DNA from: Prevotellaceae bacterium
Lineage (GTDB): Bacteria; Bacteroidota; Bacteroidia; Bacteroidales; Bacteroidaceae
Direction: 5' to 3'
NCBI GenBank assembly: GCA_019420585.1
Contig: JAHZGX010000022.1
Location: 1 to 27,944, forward strand
DNA: 27,944 nucleotides
Positions within the stretch are counted from its first letter, which is position 1. Each line of letters starts with the position of its first letter. The position numbers and the translations under genes were made by a program. The notes beneath the pieces are model-generated. The model was not told where the DNA came from and ran no database searches. It saw nothing but the letters and a program-made list of their open reading frames with translations. Of this stretch, positions 15,921-25,221 are shown in pieces.

Positions 15921-17103
15921 GCACATCGTACTGGGCATCACAGGCAGCATAGCCGCCTACAAAGCATGCCTCATCATACGCTCGCTCATCAAGCAGGGAG
16001 CAGAAGTGCAGGTGGTAATAACGCCGGCAGGCCGAGAGTTCATCACTCCCGTCACGCTGAGCACGCTCACACACAAGCCCGTGATTTGCGACTTCTTCAA
16101 CCATCAGGACGGCACGTGGCACTCCCATGTAGACCTCGGGCTGTGGGCCGATGCCATGCTCATTGCACCGGCCACGGCAAGCACCATTGGCAAGATGGCT
16201 CACGGCGTGGCCGACAACATGCTCGTGACCACCTACCTGAGCATGAAGGCACCGGTGTTCATTGCACCGGCCATGGACTTGGACATGTACGCACACCCCA
16301 GCACACAGCAGAACCTACGCACGCTCGCCTCGTGGGGCAACCACATCATAGAGCCGGGCACAGGATTCCTGGCCAGCCAACTGGAAGGCAAGGGACGCAT
16401 GCAGGAACCGGAGGAAATCGTACGCACACTGGACGAACATTTCTCCCGTGACTGTTCCATGCAGGGCAAGCGGGTGCTCGTGACGGCAGGCCCCACTTAC
16501 GAGAAACTGGATCCCGTACGCTTCATAGGCAATTACAGCAGCGGGAAGATGGGGTTTGCGCTGGCCGAGGAATGCGCAAACCGAGGAGCAGAAGTGGAAC
16601 TGGTGTGCGGCCCGGTGTCCCTGGAAACCCATCACCCACTCATCCACCGAACGGACGTGGAGAGTGCGGAACAGATGCACCAAGCATCCGCGCGGCTCTT
16701 CGCCTCATCAGACGCTGCCATCCTGTGCGCTGCCGTGGCCGACTTCACGCCCTCACAAGTGGCAGCCAACAAAATCAAACGTGAAGGAGAGCAACTGACA
16801 CTCGCCCTATCCCCTACCCGTGACATCGCACGCAGCCTGGGAGAGATGAAGCGGGAAGGACAGATTCTGGTGGGATTTGCCCTGGAGACCAACGATGAGG
16901 AAGCGCACGCAAGAGAGAAACTGCGGCGCAAGAACCTGGACTTCATTGTCATGAACAGTCTTCAGGACGAAGGAGCCGGATTCAGGGTAGACACAAATAA
17001 GGTGACACTGATGGATGCTGAAGGAAAGACTGAATTTCCCCTGAAGACCAAGAAAGAGGTGGCAACAGACATCGTGAACCACATATGCACCCTGATGCCA
17101 TGA
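15907..17103 (+). CDS. coaBC: CoaBC phosphopantothenoylcysteine synthetase/decarboxylase
   Basis: This 398-residue bifunctional enzyme makes 4'-phosphopantetheine for coenzyme A. The N-terminal flavin-dependent decarboxylase (CoaC, about 1-180) shows GITGSIAAYK, the catalytic histidine in TWHSHVDLG, the APATASTIGKMAHGVADN motif and APAMDLDMY. The C-terminal CTP-dependent synthetase (CoaB) shows VLVTAGPTYEKLDPVRFIGNYSSGKMG, AAVADF and the KIKR lysine region. Length is normal for the fused enzyme. It overlaps the upstream exonuclease by 14 bases and the downstream DUF4835 gene by the ATGA arrangement. Confidence 0.96.
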   Translation: MLQGKHIVLGITGSIAAYKACLIIRSLIKQGAEVQVVITPAGREFITPVTLSTLTHKPVICDFFNHQDGTWHSHVDLGLWADAMLIAPATASTIGKMAHGVADNMLVTTYLSMKAPVFIAPAMDLDMYAHPSTQQNLRTLASWGNHIIEPGTGFLASQLEGKGRMQEPEEIVRTLDEHFSRDCSMQGKRVLVTAGPTYEKLDPVRFIGNYSSGKMGFALAEECANRGAEVELVCGPVSLETHHPLIHRTDVESAEQMHQASARLFASSDAAILCAAVADFTPSQVAANKIKREGEQLTLALSPTRDIARSLGEMKREGQILVGFALETNDEEAHAREKLRRKNLDFIVMNSLQDEGAGFRVDTNKVTLMDAEGKTEFPLKTKKEVATDIVNHICTLMP

Positions 17104-18014
17104 GACCTGTACGCAACACTCTGCTGACTGCGGCATGGCTGTTAAGCGCATGCCTCTACCCCACTCAGGCGCAGGAACTGAACGCCAGAGTGAGCATTAA
17201 CCGATCGCAAGTGTCCAATACCAAGGGCGATGTGTTCGATGCATTGCAAAAGACAATGACCGACTTCCTGAATGATCACAAGTGGACGGAACTGACCTTT
17301 CGCGACAATGAGAAGATACAGTGCACGTTCAATCTCACAGTGAATACATACAGTGACACCGACAACTCCTTCACATGCTCCCTTCTGCTCTCAAGCAGTC
17401 GCCCGGTGTATGGCACTTCCTACACCACCACAGCCTACTCGGTCAAGGATCCACAGTTCACTTTCACATTCAGGGAACACGACCAACTAGAATACAACAT
17501 CAACAATATAGACAACAACCTGGTGGCATTGCTGGCCTATTACGCCTACGTAATTATAGGTATGGACATGGATACCATGGCTCCACTGGGCGGCACCCCT
17601 TATCTGCAGACCGCAGAGCAGATTGTACAGGCAGGGCAGACACTGGACTTCCCAGGGTGGAAAGCGTTTGACGACAACAAGAACCGCTTTGGCCTGCTCA
17701 ACGATTACCTGGACGGAGCCATGGAAAGCATGCGCCAGTGGGAATACGTGTATCACCGCAAGGGACTTGACCGCATGGCCGAGACACCCGACAGCGCAAG
17801 GGCGGCAATAGCCGAGGGTCTCGACCTCCTGCGCCAAGCGCATGAGGCCAAGACCATGAGCCAGGTGCCACAATTGTTCACGGAATACAAGAGGGATGAA
17901 CTTCTGAACATCTTCACAGGCAAAGGAACCAAGGAAGAGAGAGAGAAGGCTTACGACATTCTGTTTGCCATCGATGCTTCGCAAAACGAATCCTGGAAGA
18001 AACTGAAAAAGTAA
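17100..18014 (+). CDS. DUF4835 secreted protein (PorD-like family)
   Basis: The product is about 304 residues. Its N-terminus is a signal peptide: MRPVRNTLL, then a hydrophobic stretch ending in TQAQEL. The mature part matches the Bacteroidota family DUF4835: INRSQVSNTKGDVFDALQKTMTDFLNDHKWT near the start, the FTFREHDQLEYNINNIDNNLVALLAYYAYVIIGMD block, and a downstream TAEQIVQAG...PGWKAF segment. I recall this family being named as a type IX secretion protein (PorD) in some annotations, but I am not certain. An in-frame ATG lies at 17085, yet 17100 forms the ATGA overlap with the coaBC stop and a better signal peptide. recN starts eight bases later. Confidence 0.85.
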   Translation: MRPVRNTLLTAAWLLSACLYPTQAQELNARVSINRSQVSNTKGDVFDALQKTMTDFLNDHKWTELTFRDNEKIQCTFNLTVNTYSDTDNSFTCSLLLSSSRPVYGTSYTTTAYSVKDPQFTFTFREHDQLEYNINNIDNNLVALLAYYAYVIIGMDMDTMAPLGGTPYLQTAEQIVQAGQTLDFPGWKAFDDNKNRFGLLNDYLDGAMESMRQWEYVYHRKGLDRMAETPDSARAAIAEGLDLLRQAHEAKTMSQVPQLFTEYKRDELLNIFTGKGTKEEREKAYDILFAIDASQNESWKKLKK

Positions 18015-18022
18015 ACAAGAAC

Positions 18023-19693
18023 ATGCTTACGCATCTCTGCATACGCAACTACGTACTCATCAAGGAACTGGACATTGACTGGAACGGAGGGTTCTCTGTA
18101 ATCACAGGCGAGACAGGAGCAGGAAAAAGCATTCTGCTGGGAGCCATCGGACTGCTCGCAGGACAACGCGCCGACAGCAAAAGCATACTCCCCGGAGCCA
18201 CAAAATGCACTATTGAGGGAACATTCAAGAAACAAAGTGTTGACATACAAGACTTTTTCACTCAAAGAGAACTGGACTTCGAGAACGGAGAATGCATCGT
18301 GCGACGAGAACTGACAGCAAGCGGCAAAAGCCGCAGTTTCATCAACGACACTCCTGTTACCGTAGCAGACCTGCGCGTCCTTGCCCATATGCTTGTCGAC
18401 ATTCACTCACAACACCAGAACCTCTTACTTGGACAAGAAGACTTCCAACTGAACGTGCTTGACACAGTGGCGCACAACTCTGCCACTGCAAGCAAGTATC
18501 GTGCATGCTTCCTGACGTACAGCAATGCACGGCGAAGACTGGCTGAAGCACGTGAGCGGGCAAGGGCAGCCAAGGCGGAAGAAGACTACCTGTCCTTCCA
18601 ATTGGGACAGATAGAAGAACTGAACCTGCAAGAAAAAGAGGACGAGACACTGCAAGAAGAACAGCAAGCACTGAAACATGCCGAGGAGATACGCACTGCT
18701 CTGTTCCAGTCAGCCCAAATGCTGAATGGCGAAGAAGGCGGTGCTTCAATACTCGATGGACTGAAAAACGTGGCACAGAGCCTGCGGGGAGTGTCACGCA
18801 TCTACGCACCACTAACCTCCTATACGGAACGCATGGAGAGTGCCATCATAGAAATCAATGACATAGAAGCCGACCTGAGCAACATGGCCGACAGCATGGA
18901 AAGCAATCCCGAACGACTTGGCGAAGTGACACAACGGCTGGATAGCATATACACCCTGGAGCAGAAGCATAGCGTGAAAAGCAGCAATGAACTGCTGGCC
19001 ACCGCGCTCAACCTAAGGCATCAACTGGATGACATAAGCCAAGGAGAAGAATTGGTACACGAACTGGAATCGCTGGTCAAGGAATCACAGGACAAGGCCA
19101 CACGGCTGGCAAACGAACTCACACAGCAAAGGCAGGCTGCCGCAAGAGAGGTGGAACACCACATAAAGGAAACACTTACCTTGCTGGAAATGCCAGACAC
19201 ACAATTCCAGATACAGATAGACTGCACAGATGGGCTGACCGAGAGAGGAGCCGACCGGGTGACATTCCTATTCTCAGCCAACAAGAACATGCCCGTCCGA
19301 GCCATCGCCGAAGCAGCAAGCGGCGGCGAGACGGCGCGTGTAATGCTGGCGCTGAAAGCACTCATGGGCATGCGCACAGCCATGCCAACCATCATCTTTG
19401 ACGAGATAGACACGGGAGTGAGTGGGCGTGTGGCCGATGCCATGGCACGCCTCATGAAGCAAATGAGCGCATCAAAAGGTCAACAGGTAATAGCCATCAC
19501 CCACCTGCCACAGATAGCCGCGCAAGGCGGAACTCACTATTTTGTGTACAAGGAAAACACTGAGGAACAGACCGTAAGCCACATACGCATGCTCACGGAA
19601 GAGGAAAGAATAACTGAGGTTGCCCACATGCTGAGCGGAACAGAACTCATGCAGGCAGCCATTGACAACGCAAGACAACTATTAGGAAAATGA
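18023..19693 (+). CDS. recN: DNA repair protein RecN
   Basis: The 556-residue SMC-like ATPase acts in double-strand break repair. Walker A is GETGAGKS (29-36), the Q-loop region is HSQHQNLLLG, the ABC signature is ASGGETAR (SGGE at 433-436), Walker B is IIFDEIDTG (D460, E461) and the H-loop is AITHLPQIAAQG. Between them lies a long helical coiled-coil region (about 160-370) rich in Glu, Lys and Gln. The length is normal. The gene sits eight bases after the DUF4835 gene, and its stop overlaps the next ATG in the ATGA form. Confidence 0.97.
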   Translation: MLTHLCIRNYVLIKELDIDWNGGFSVITGETGAGKSILLGAIGLLAGQRADSKSILPGATKCTIEGTFKKQSVDIQDFFTQRELDFENGECIVRRELTASGKSRSFINDTPVTVADLRVLAHMLVDIHSQHQNLLLGQEDFQLNVLDTVAHNSATASKYRACFLTYSNARRRLAEARERARAAKAEEDYLSFQLGQIEELNLQEKEDETLQEEQQALKHAEEIRTALFQSAQMLNGEEGGASILDGLKNVAQSLRGVSRIYAPLTSYTERMESAIIEINDIEADLSNMADSMESNPERLGEVTQRLDSIYTLEQKHSVKSSNELLATALNLRHQLDDISQGEELVHELESLVKESQDKATRLANELTQQRQAAAREVEHHIKETLTLLEMPDTQFQIQIDCTDGLTERGADRVTFLFSANKNMPVRAIAEAASGGETARVMLALKALMGMRTAMPTIIFDEIDTGVSGRVADAMARLMKQMSASKGQQVIAITHLPQIAAQGGTHYFVYKENTEEQTVSHIRMLTEEERITEVAHMLSGTELMQAAIDNARQLLGK

Positions 19694-21375
19694 CATACAC
19701 ACGATTCTCATTCCTGTTGGCAGGCACATTACTTGCCTTCAATATCTGTGCGCAACAACCTAAGGGACTCAAGAAACTGCGTGCAGCACAAGTGTCAGTA
19801 CTGGCCTATACGGCCGACGGGACTCTGCAACAGGGACAGGGCACCCTCGTCTCGGAGGATGGCATACTGGTGACGCAATATGATGTAATGAAGCATGCCA
19901 CCCGAGCCACAGTGGTAGACGCTACAGGAGCAGAGCATCAGGTGACGGAAATACTGGGAGCCAACAGCGCATACAATATGGTGAAAATGCGCATGGAACC
20001 GGGAAAGAAGAAAAGCACACACTTGAACATCGCCCCACAACAACCTGTCGAACAGGCACAGGTGTTCATCATGCCCAGCGAGAAGGCCGACAAGAGCGTA
20101 CCATGCAACGTGGACACAGTGGCACGTGTGGAGGAATTTGACGAAGGCTTCAAGTACCTCACCCTGACACATGAGGCAGGCAAGAGGCAGGCCAACAGCC
20201 CTGTACTTGACCGGGACGGGCTGCTGGTGGGCTTCATACAACTGGCCACCAAGGAAGGACAGCCGTCTTACGTAATCGATGCCAACTATGCCATGTCACT
20301 GAAGGTAAATGCCATGAGTGCTAGAAGCACAGATCTCAGCAACATACATATAATCAAAGCATTGCCCGAGAAAGAGGAGGATGCAATCAGTTTCATTTTT
20401 CTTTCCGGCAAGAAGGATACGGCTCAATACATGGCATACATCAACCAGTTCCTCGCGAAATATCCCGCCAGCACCACCGGGTATACGATGAAGGCCGAGC
20501 AGCAAGCCCTGTCTGATCAATACAGTCAGGCCGCCGAGACTTATGAAACAGCACTGAAGCAAGAGGGCACCAAGGCCGATGAACTGCACTACTCATTGTC
20601 GAAGGTCATCTACGACTTGAACATGCAAAGCGGTTACAAACAATATGAGGACTGGAACCTGGAACGCTCCCTGAGCGAGGCAGAGCAGGCTGAGGCCATC
20701 GCACCACTGCCCACCTATGTCATGCAACAGGCCAATTGCCTGTATGCCCTGAAGCGATACCAAGAGGCCGGAGACAAATTCCTGGCACTCACAAAGACCA
20801 ATATGCGCACACCTGAACTATTCATGTATGCGGCACAATGCCGGCAAAAAAGCCAGGCAGACACAGCACAAGTGATAGCATTGATGGACAGCGCGCTCAA
20901 CTGCTTCAGCAAGCCATACCCCGTGGCTGCAGCAAACATCATCCTGTTGCGGGCAAAGACCTTGGCAGAGACCGGCAACTACCGAGATGCCATTGCCGGA
21001 TACAACGACTTTGAACACCTGACGGGCAGCAACCTCACAGCAAACTTCTATTACGAACGTGAGCAGATGGAACTCAAGTGCCGCATGTACGCGCCTGCAC
21101 TCAACGACATAGAGAAAGCCATCAAACTCTCGCCACGCGAACCCGTACTGCATGCCGAGGCCGCCGCACTGCACTATCGTGTGGCACAGACCGACCAGGC
21201 CATCACCTACGCACGGCAAGCCATCGCACTTGATGAAGGCTTCGCAGACGCACACCGCATTCTGGGGGTCTGCCTGATGGAGAAAGGACAGAAGGCCGAA
21301 GCCCGCACACACCTCACGAGAGCCAAGGAACTGGGTGACACGCTGGCCGAAGGCATCCTCAACAAGAATGAATGA
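19690..21375 (+). CDS. Secreted degenerate trypsin-like/TPR protein
   Basis: The 561-residue product has a signal peptide (MTYTRFSFLLAGTLLAFNICAQQ). Residues about 30-220 follow the HtrA-type trypsin fold (GTLVSEDGILVTQYDVM, AEHQVTEILGANSAYNMVKM, SPVLDRDGLLVGF), but the triad looks broken. By alignment, the histidine position is D65, the aspartate position is N96, and S170 lacks the following Gly-Gly. Residues about 250-560 are TPR-type helical repeats, for example YSQAAETYETALKQ, KRYQEAGDKFLAL, YAPALNDIEKAIKLSPREP and TDQAITYARQAIALDEGFADAHRILG. I infer a non-catalytic periplasmic scaffold or sensor. It overlaps recN and tilS by four bases each. Confidence 0.8.
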   Translation: MTYTRFSFLLAGTLLAFNICAQQPKGLKKLRAAQVSVLAYTADGTLQQGQGTLVSEDGILVTQYDVMKHATRATVVDATGAEHQVTEILGANSAYNMVKMRMEPGKKKSTHLNIAPQQPVEQAQVFIMPSEKADKSVPCNVDTVARVEEFDEGFKYLTLTHEAGKRQANSPVLDRDGLLVGFIQLATKEGQPSYVIDANYAMSLKVNAMSARSTDLSNIHIIKALPEKEEDAISFIFLSGKKDTAQYMAYINQFLAKYPASTTGYTMKAEQQALSDQYSQAAETYETALKQEGTKADELHYSLSKVIYDLNMQSGYKQYEDWNLERSLSEAEQAEAIAPLPTYVMQQANCLYALKRYQEAGDKFLALTKTNMRTPELFMYAAQCRQKSQADTAQVIALMDSALNCFSKPYPVAAANIILLRAKTLAETGNYRDAIAGYNDFEHLTGSNLTANFYYEREQMELKCRMYAPALNDIEKAIKLSPREPVLHAEAAALHYRVAQTDQAITYARQAIALDEGFADAHRILGVCLMEKGQKAEARTHLTRAKELGDTLAEGILNKNE

Positions 21376-22643
21376 GAGAGCAGGTATATATATATATAAG
21401 GAGTAAGCATCTGCTCCAAAAGGAGCAACTCCTGCTGGTAGCCCTGAGCGGGGGAGCCGATTCCGTGGCACTGCTATGCGTTTTGCAGGAGTTGGGCTAC
21501 AGCCTGCATGCACTCCACTGCAACTTCCACCTGCGCGGACTGGAGTCTGACCGTGATGAAGCATTCGTGCGAAAACTGTGCTGCGAGCGGAACATCCCAT
21601 TGTCTGTAAAGCACTTCCACACTCGCGAATATGCCCGGCAACAACACACGAGCATAGAAATGGCCGCACGGGATCTGCGCTACGAATGGTTTCACGAGCA
21701 GACGGACAGCCTCAAAGCACAGGGTGTGGCTGTGGCTCATCACCGCGACGACCAGGCAGAAACGCTGCTGCTCAACCTTCTGAGAGGAACCGGACTGCGA
21801 GGAATGGCCGGCATGTGGAGCCAACGCAACCGGGTGATACGTCCCCTGCTGTGTGTAAGCCGGCAGGAGATACTGGACTATCTGGCCAGTCTGGGGCAGG
21901 ACTATGTGACCGACAGCACCAATCTGGAACGTGACGCAATACGCAACCGAATCCGTCTGGACGTGCTGCCCCTCCTGCAAAGCATCAATCCGCAAGCCTC
22001 GGCCATGCTGTCAGCATTGTGCTCCATAGTGCAAGGCAGTCTGCCCTATTACCACACGGGAATATCCCTGGCCATGAAAGAACGGGGTATCACCACACAA
22101 CTGTTCGGCAGGCAGTGGCTTACGGACGACCCCACATCGGATGTCCTGCTCCACGAATGGCTGCGTCCCATGCACTTCAACGCCACACAACAGATTGAGA
22201 TGAAGGAGGCAGCAGACGGAACAAGCGGGCAGATATGGGAAAGCGACACACACCGGGTGCTGCTTGACCGCAATGCGCTGGTGGCAGAAGCGAAGAACCG
22301 AACCCTGCAGATGCCCGTCGTTCAGGAGTGTATTGTGGATGCCATGGGAGTCCAGAACCCATGTACCGCATATTTCGATGCCGACAAACTCACATGGCCG
22401 CTCAGTACGAGACGGGTGAAAAACGGCGACCGCATGGTGCCCTTCGGCATGACCGGATGGAAACTGGCAAGTGACCTGATGACTGACAGGAAATTGAACA
22501 GATTCCAGAAGGAGCGGCAGTGCGTGGTGGTCAGCGGTGAAGACATCATCTGGCTGATAGGCATCCGCTCTGACAACCGCTTCAGGGTGACCGCACACAC
22601 CAAACGTATCCTACGCCTGACCGTAGACGACCAGCCCGGATAA
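21372..22643 (+). CDS. tilS: tRNA(Ile)-lysidine synthase TilS
   Basis: The 423-residue enzyme converts the wobble C34 of tRNA-Ile(CAU) to lysidine so that it reads AUA. It has the PP-loop SGGADS (26-31), the HHRDDQAETLLLNLLRGTGLRGM segment, and the C-terminal TilS domain (VKNGDRMVPFGMTGWK, KLNRFQKER, WLIGIRSDNRFRV). The length is normal. The ATG at 21372 overlaps the previous stop as ATGA; another ATG at 21368 is out of frame. The coding start includes a run of seven TA dinucleotides (21385-21398) encoding the YIYI segment. Confidence 0.95.
   Translation: MREQVYIYIRSKHLLQKEQLLLVALSGGADSVALLCVLQELGYSLHALHCNFHLRGLESDRDEAFVRKLCCERNIPLSVKHFHTREYARQQHTSIEMAARDLRYEWFHEQTDSLKAQGVAVAHHRDDQAETLLLNLLRGTGLRGMAGMWSQRNRVIRPLLCVSRQEILDYLASLGQDYVTDSTNLERDAIRNRIRLDVLPLLQSINPQASAMLSALCSIVQGSLPYYHTGISLAMKERGITTQLFGRQWLTDDPTSDVLLHEWLRPMHFNATQQIEMKEAADGTSGQIWESDTHRVLLDRNALVAEAKNRTLQMPVVQECIVDAMGVQNPCTAYFDADKLTWPLSTRRVKNGDRMVPFGMTGWKLASDLMTDRKLNRFQKERQCVVVSGEDIIWLIGIRSDNRFRVTAHTKRILRLTVDDQPG
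21385..21398. repeat. (TA)7 run in the tilS start
   Basis: Seven perfect TA dinucleotides lie four codons into tilS. Loss or gain of one unit would shift the frame of tilS. The tract is unusual within this otherwise GC-balanced coding DNA. Confidence 0.8.
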
Positions 22644-22753
22644 CCCATGCAAGGGATGTATCTCCGGCTAACGGACACACGTCAATCCTGATGGCTGGAC
22701 ATGGACATACAGAAATTTTTCAAACATTAAACCATGGAAAGCGAAAAAACATC

Positions 22754-22761
22754 TAACTTTG
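22754..22761 (+). promoter_or_regulatory. -7 element of zinc-ribbon gene
   Basis: TAACTTTG lies 31 bases before the ATG at 22793 in a 149-base gap after tilS. The -33 match is weak. It suggests a new transcription unit. Confidence 0.6.
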
Positions 22762-22792
22762 CATATCAATAAAACCACAAGACCCACGAATT

Positions 22793-23917
22793 ATGAGCAT
22801 AATCAAATGCCCGGAGTGTAGACAAAAAATATCCTCGCTGGCCATAACATGCCCCCACTGCGGAGTGTCCATACGCGGAATGATAAGGCAATGCCCTCAA
22901 TGCAAGACTTACGTCATGAAGACTGAGACGGTTTGCCCCGAATGTTCCTGCGCGTTGCCTCCCACACAGGATGGGCAAGAGGAAGGTTCCGGAACAGGCT
23001 CCCAAGGAAATGGCTGTAGTGTCCAGTCCAACAGCGAGAAGCCCACAGGAGGAAAAACCGGAAAGCACATTGCAACAAGTTTGACAGTACTGCTTTTCCT
23101 AGGCATGGCAGCAGTCGGCTCTTACCTTTACCTTCAGCAGCAGAATGAGATACGGCATGAGGAAGAATGCTATGCACGATTGGAGAAGGTTTGCGCCCCG
23201 GAATATTACCGGCAGTTCCTCACTGACTTTCCGCAGAGCAGGCATTCCGATGAGATACGCCGGCGAATGGAGGTACTCATCAAGGAGGATGCCGACTGGA
23301 AAACTGCACTCTCTCCCATGTCACGCAACAGCATAGCAACATTCATGGAGAATCATCCGGAGTCCAACCGATGCCGCATCTGCGAGAACATGTTGGACTC
23401 CATCGACTGGGAAGAGGCCATAAAGCAGGAAAGCCTGAAGGCCATCGATACCTACCTGACCCTACATCCCGAAGGACTGCATGTAACCGAGGCCGCCTGC
23501 AAAAAGAACGAACTGGCCATGGCCAAGATAACACCAGAGGACAAGGCACTGGTGCGCGGCGCACTGGAGACATTCCTCAACAACGGCATGGGCAAGCAAG
23601 ACACCGCCGTGATAAGGCAATGCATTGCCGCCGACATGGACTCGTTCTGCGGCACGCCACACGCCACGCCCGCTCAGATTGCAGCCTTTGCACAGAAGAA
23701 AATGGAGAAGGACATAATAGGGTTGCATTATCTGACAGGAGCAGATATGGACATCCGGCGCCAGAGCATGCCCGACTCCTCATTGGGCTTTTCCGTTGAG
23801 TTCACCATTGATGAGACCATGGCACGCAAAGATCCTGCCAGAAACACGGAACGCCATTACCGCGCCTCGGCCCTGCTCAACACGGAACGAAAGATTATCA
23901 AACTCACCATCAGATAA
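22793..23917 (+). CDS. Double zinc-ribbon membrane protein
   Basis: The 374-residue protein begins with two zinc ribbons formed by four CxxC pairs: C6/C9 with C20/C23, and C34/C37 with C48/C51. A Gly/Ser/Gln-rich linker (about 57-90) leads to one transmembrane helix (about 93-113, SLTVLLFLGMAAVGSYLYL). The rest (about 115-374) is likely outside the cytoplasm: a helical region with repeated patterns of the type YRQFLTDFPQSRHSDEIRRRM and LKAIDTYLTLHPEGLHVTEA, followed by a C-terminal domain I do not recognise. The layout suggests a membrane sensor or scaffold with cytosolic zinc ribbons. The function is unknown. The MATE gene starts two bases after the stop. Confidence 0.8.
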   Translation: MSIIKCPECRQKISSLAITCPHCGVSIRGMIRQCPQCKTYVMKTETVCPECSCALPPTQDGQEEGSGTGSQGNGCSVQSNSEKPTGGKTGKHIATSLTVLLFLGMAAVGSYLYLQQQNEIRHEEECYARLEKVCAPEYYRQFLTDFPQSRHSDEIRRRMEVLIKEDADWKTALSPMSRNSIATFMENHPESNRCRICENMLDSIDWEEAIKQESLKAIDTYLTLHPEGLHVTEAACKKNELAMAKITPEDKALVRGALETFLNNGMGKQDTAVIRQCIAADMDSFCGTPHATPAQIAAFAQKKMEKDIIGLHYLTGADMDIRRQSMPDSSLGFSVEFTIDETMARKDPARNTERHYRASALLNTERKIIKLTIR

Positions 23918-23919
23918 AA

Positions 23920-25221
23920 GTGACTGAGACAAACATACACAAGCAAATATTCAACCTCTGCCTACCGGCTGTCATCAGCAACATCAGCGTACCGCTGCTG
24001 GGACTGGTGGACAGCACCATTGTGGGGCACATGGGCAGTTCGGTCTACATAGGTACCGTGGCACTGGGTGTAACCCTGTTCAACATGATTTACTGGCTGT
24101 TTGCCTTCCTGCGTATGGGCACCACCGGACTGGTGGCACAGGCACACGGACAGCAGGACGCACAACGCATGAAGGCCATACTGCGCAAGGCTCTGGCAGC
24201 AGGGCTGACCATCAGCATCCTGCTCCTGGCACTCCAGCAGCCGCTGCTGTACATAGCCATGCACATCATGCAGCCAGATGCCGTCACGCTGTCTCAACTG
24301 GGCATCTATTTCCATATATGCATATGGGGAGCACCGGCCGTATTGTGCCAGTACTGCCTGAACGGCTGGTTCATAGGAGCACAGGACACACGTCCCCCCA
24401 TGTTCGTGGCCCTTTTCCAAAACATAGTAAACATCCTGCTCAGCCTATTCTTGGTATATGGAGCAGGGTGGAAAATGGCAGGAGTGGCCACCGGAACCAT
24501 GGTGGCACAATGGGCAGGACTGGGCCTGTGCATATTCTTTATGTACAAGCGCCATGCCATGCACAACATCTCATCCGGGCGCAAGACCACTCCCGTGCAC
24601 TGGCATGAGTTCATGGCTGTGAACCGTGACCTGTTTCTGCGCACCCTATGCCTGGTGTGCGTAACGGTCTACTTCATGCGTGCAAGCAGCATGCAGGGCA
24701 GTGACATACTGGCTGCCAACGCCCTGCTGATGCAACTCTTCATACTCTTCTCCTACATCACAGACGGCCTGGCAAATGCTGCCGAGGCACTGAGCGGGAA
24801 ATATACAGGAGCAGATGACCGCCACGGACTGCAGCAATGCATCCTGGCCCTCTTCTTTTGGGGCGGCACCATAGCCGCCATATTCACCCTGGCCTATATC
24901 TTCGGCGGCGAATGGATTCTGTGCTTCTTTACCGACATCCCCAGTGTGCAGCACCTCGCAACCGTTTTCCTGCAGTGGGTATACCTTATTCCCATGGTAG
25001 CCCTGCAGGCTGTTGTGTGGGACGGAGTATTCATCGGCATGACCTACACCCGAGGCATGCTGTACTCCATGGCAGGCGGATGTATAGTGTTCTTCGCTGT
25101 ATATCTGACAACGAATGACATCCTGAGAAACGATGCCTTATGGATGGCATTTCTCTCCTACCTGTTCACCCGTGGCATCATACAGACATTGCTCATAACT
25201 CACAAACAGCGCATCTCATGA
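23920..25221 (+). CDS. MATE-family efflux transporter
   Basis: The 433-residue protein has about 12 hydrophobic segments and the MATE N-terminal signature: NLCLPAVISNISVPLLGLVDSTIVGHMG, then GTVALGVTLFNMIYW and RMGTTGLVAQAHGQ. MATE proteins are Na+ or H+ antiporters that export cationic drugs or metabolites; the arrangement resembles the DinF-like branch. The start is GTG at 23920, two bases after the upstream stop, and no ATG in the right place gives a full N-terminus. Co-transcription with the zinc-ribbon gene is likely. The stop overlaps the DUF4491 ATG. Confidence 0.93.
   Translation: MTETNIHKQIFNLCLPAVISNISVPLLGLVDSTIVGHMGSSVYIGTVALGVTLFNMIYWLFAFLRMGTTGLVAQAHGQQDAQRMKAILRKALAAGLTISILLLALQQPLLYIAMHIMQPDAVTLSQLGIYFHICIWGAPAVLCQYCLNGWFIGAQDTRPPMFVALFQNIVNILLSLFLVYGAGWKMAGVATGTMVAQWAGLGLCIFFMYKRHAMHNISSGRKTTPVHWHEFMAVNRDLFLRTLCLVCVTVYFMRASSMQGSDILAANALLMQLFILFSYITDGLANAAEALSGKYTGADDRHGLQQCILALFFWGGTIAAIFTLAYIFGGEWILCFFTDIPSVQHLATVFLQWVYLIPMVALQAVVWDGVFIGMTYTRGMLYSMAGGCIVFFAVYLTTNDILRNDALWMAFLSYLFTRGIIQTLLITHKQRIS

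Noticed and set aside
25140..25217. Upstream extension of the DUF4491 gene
   Set aside because: The extra residues overlap the MATE coding end in another frame; the ATG at 25218 gives the family N-terminus and an ATGA overlap.
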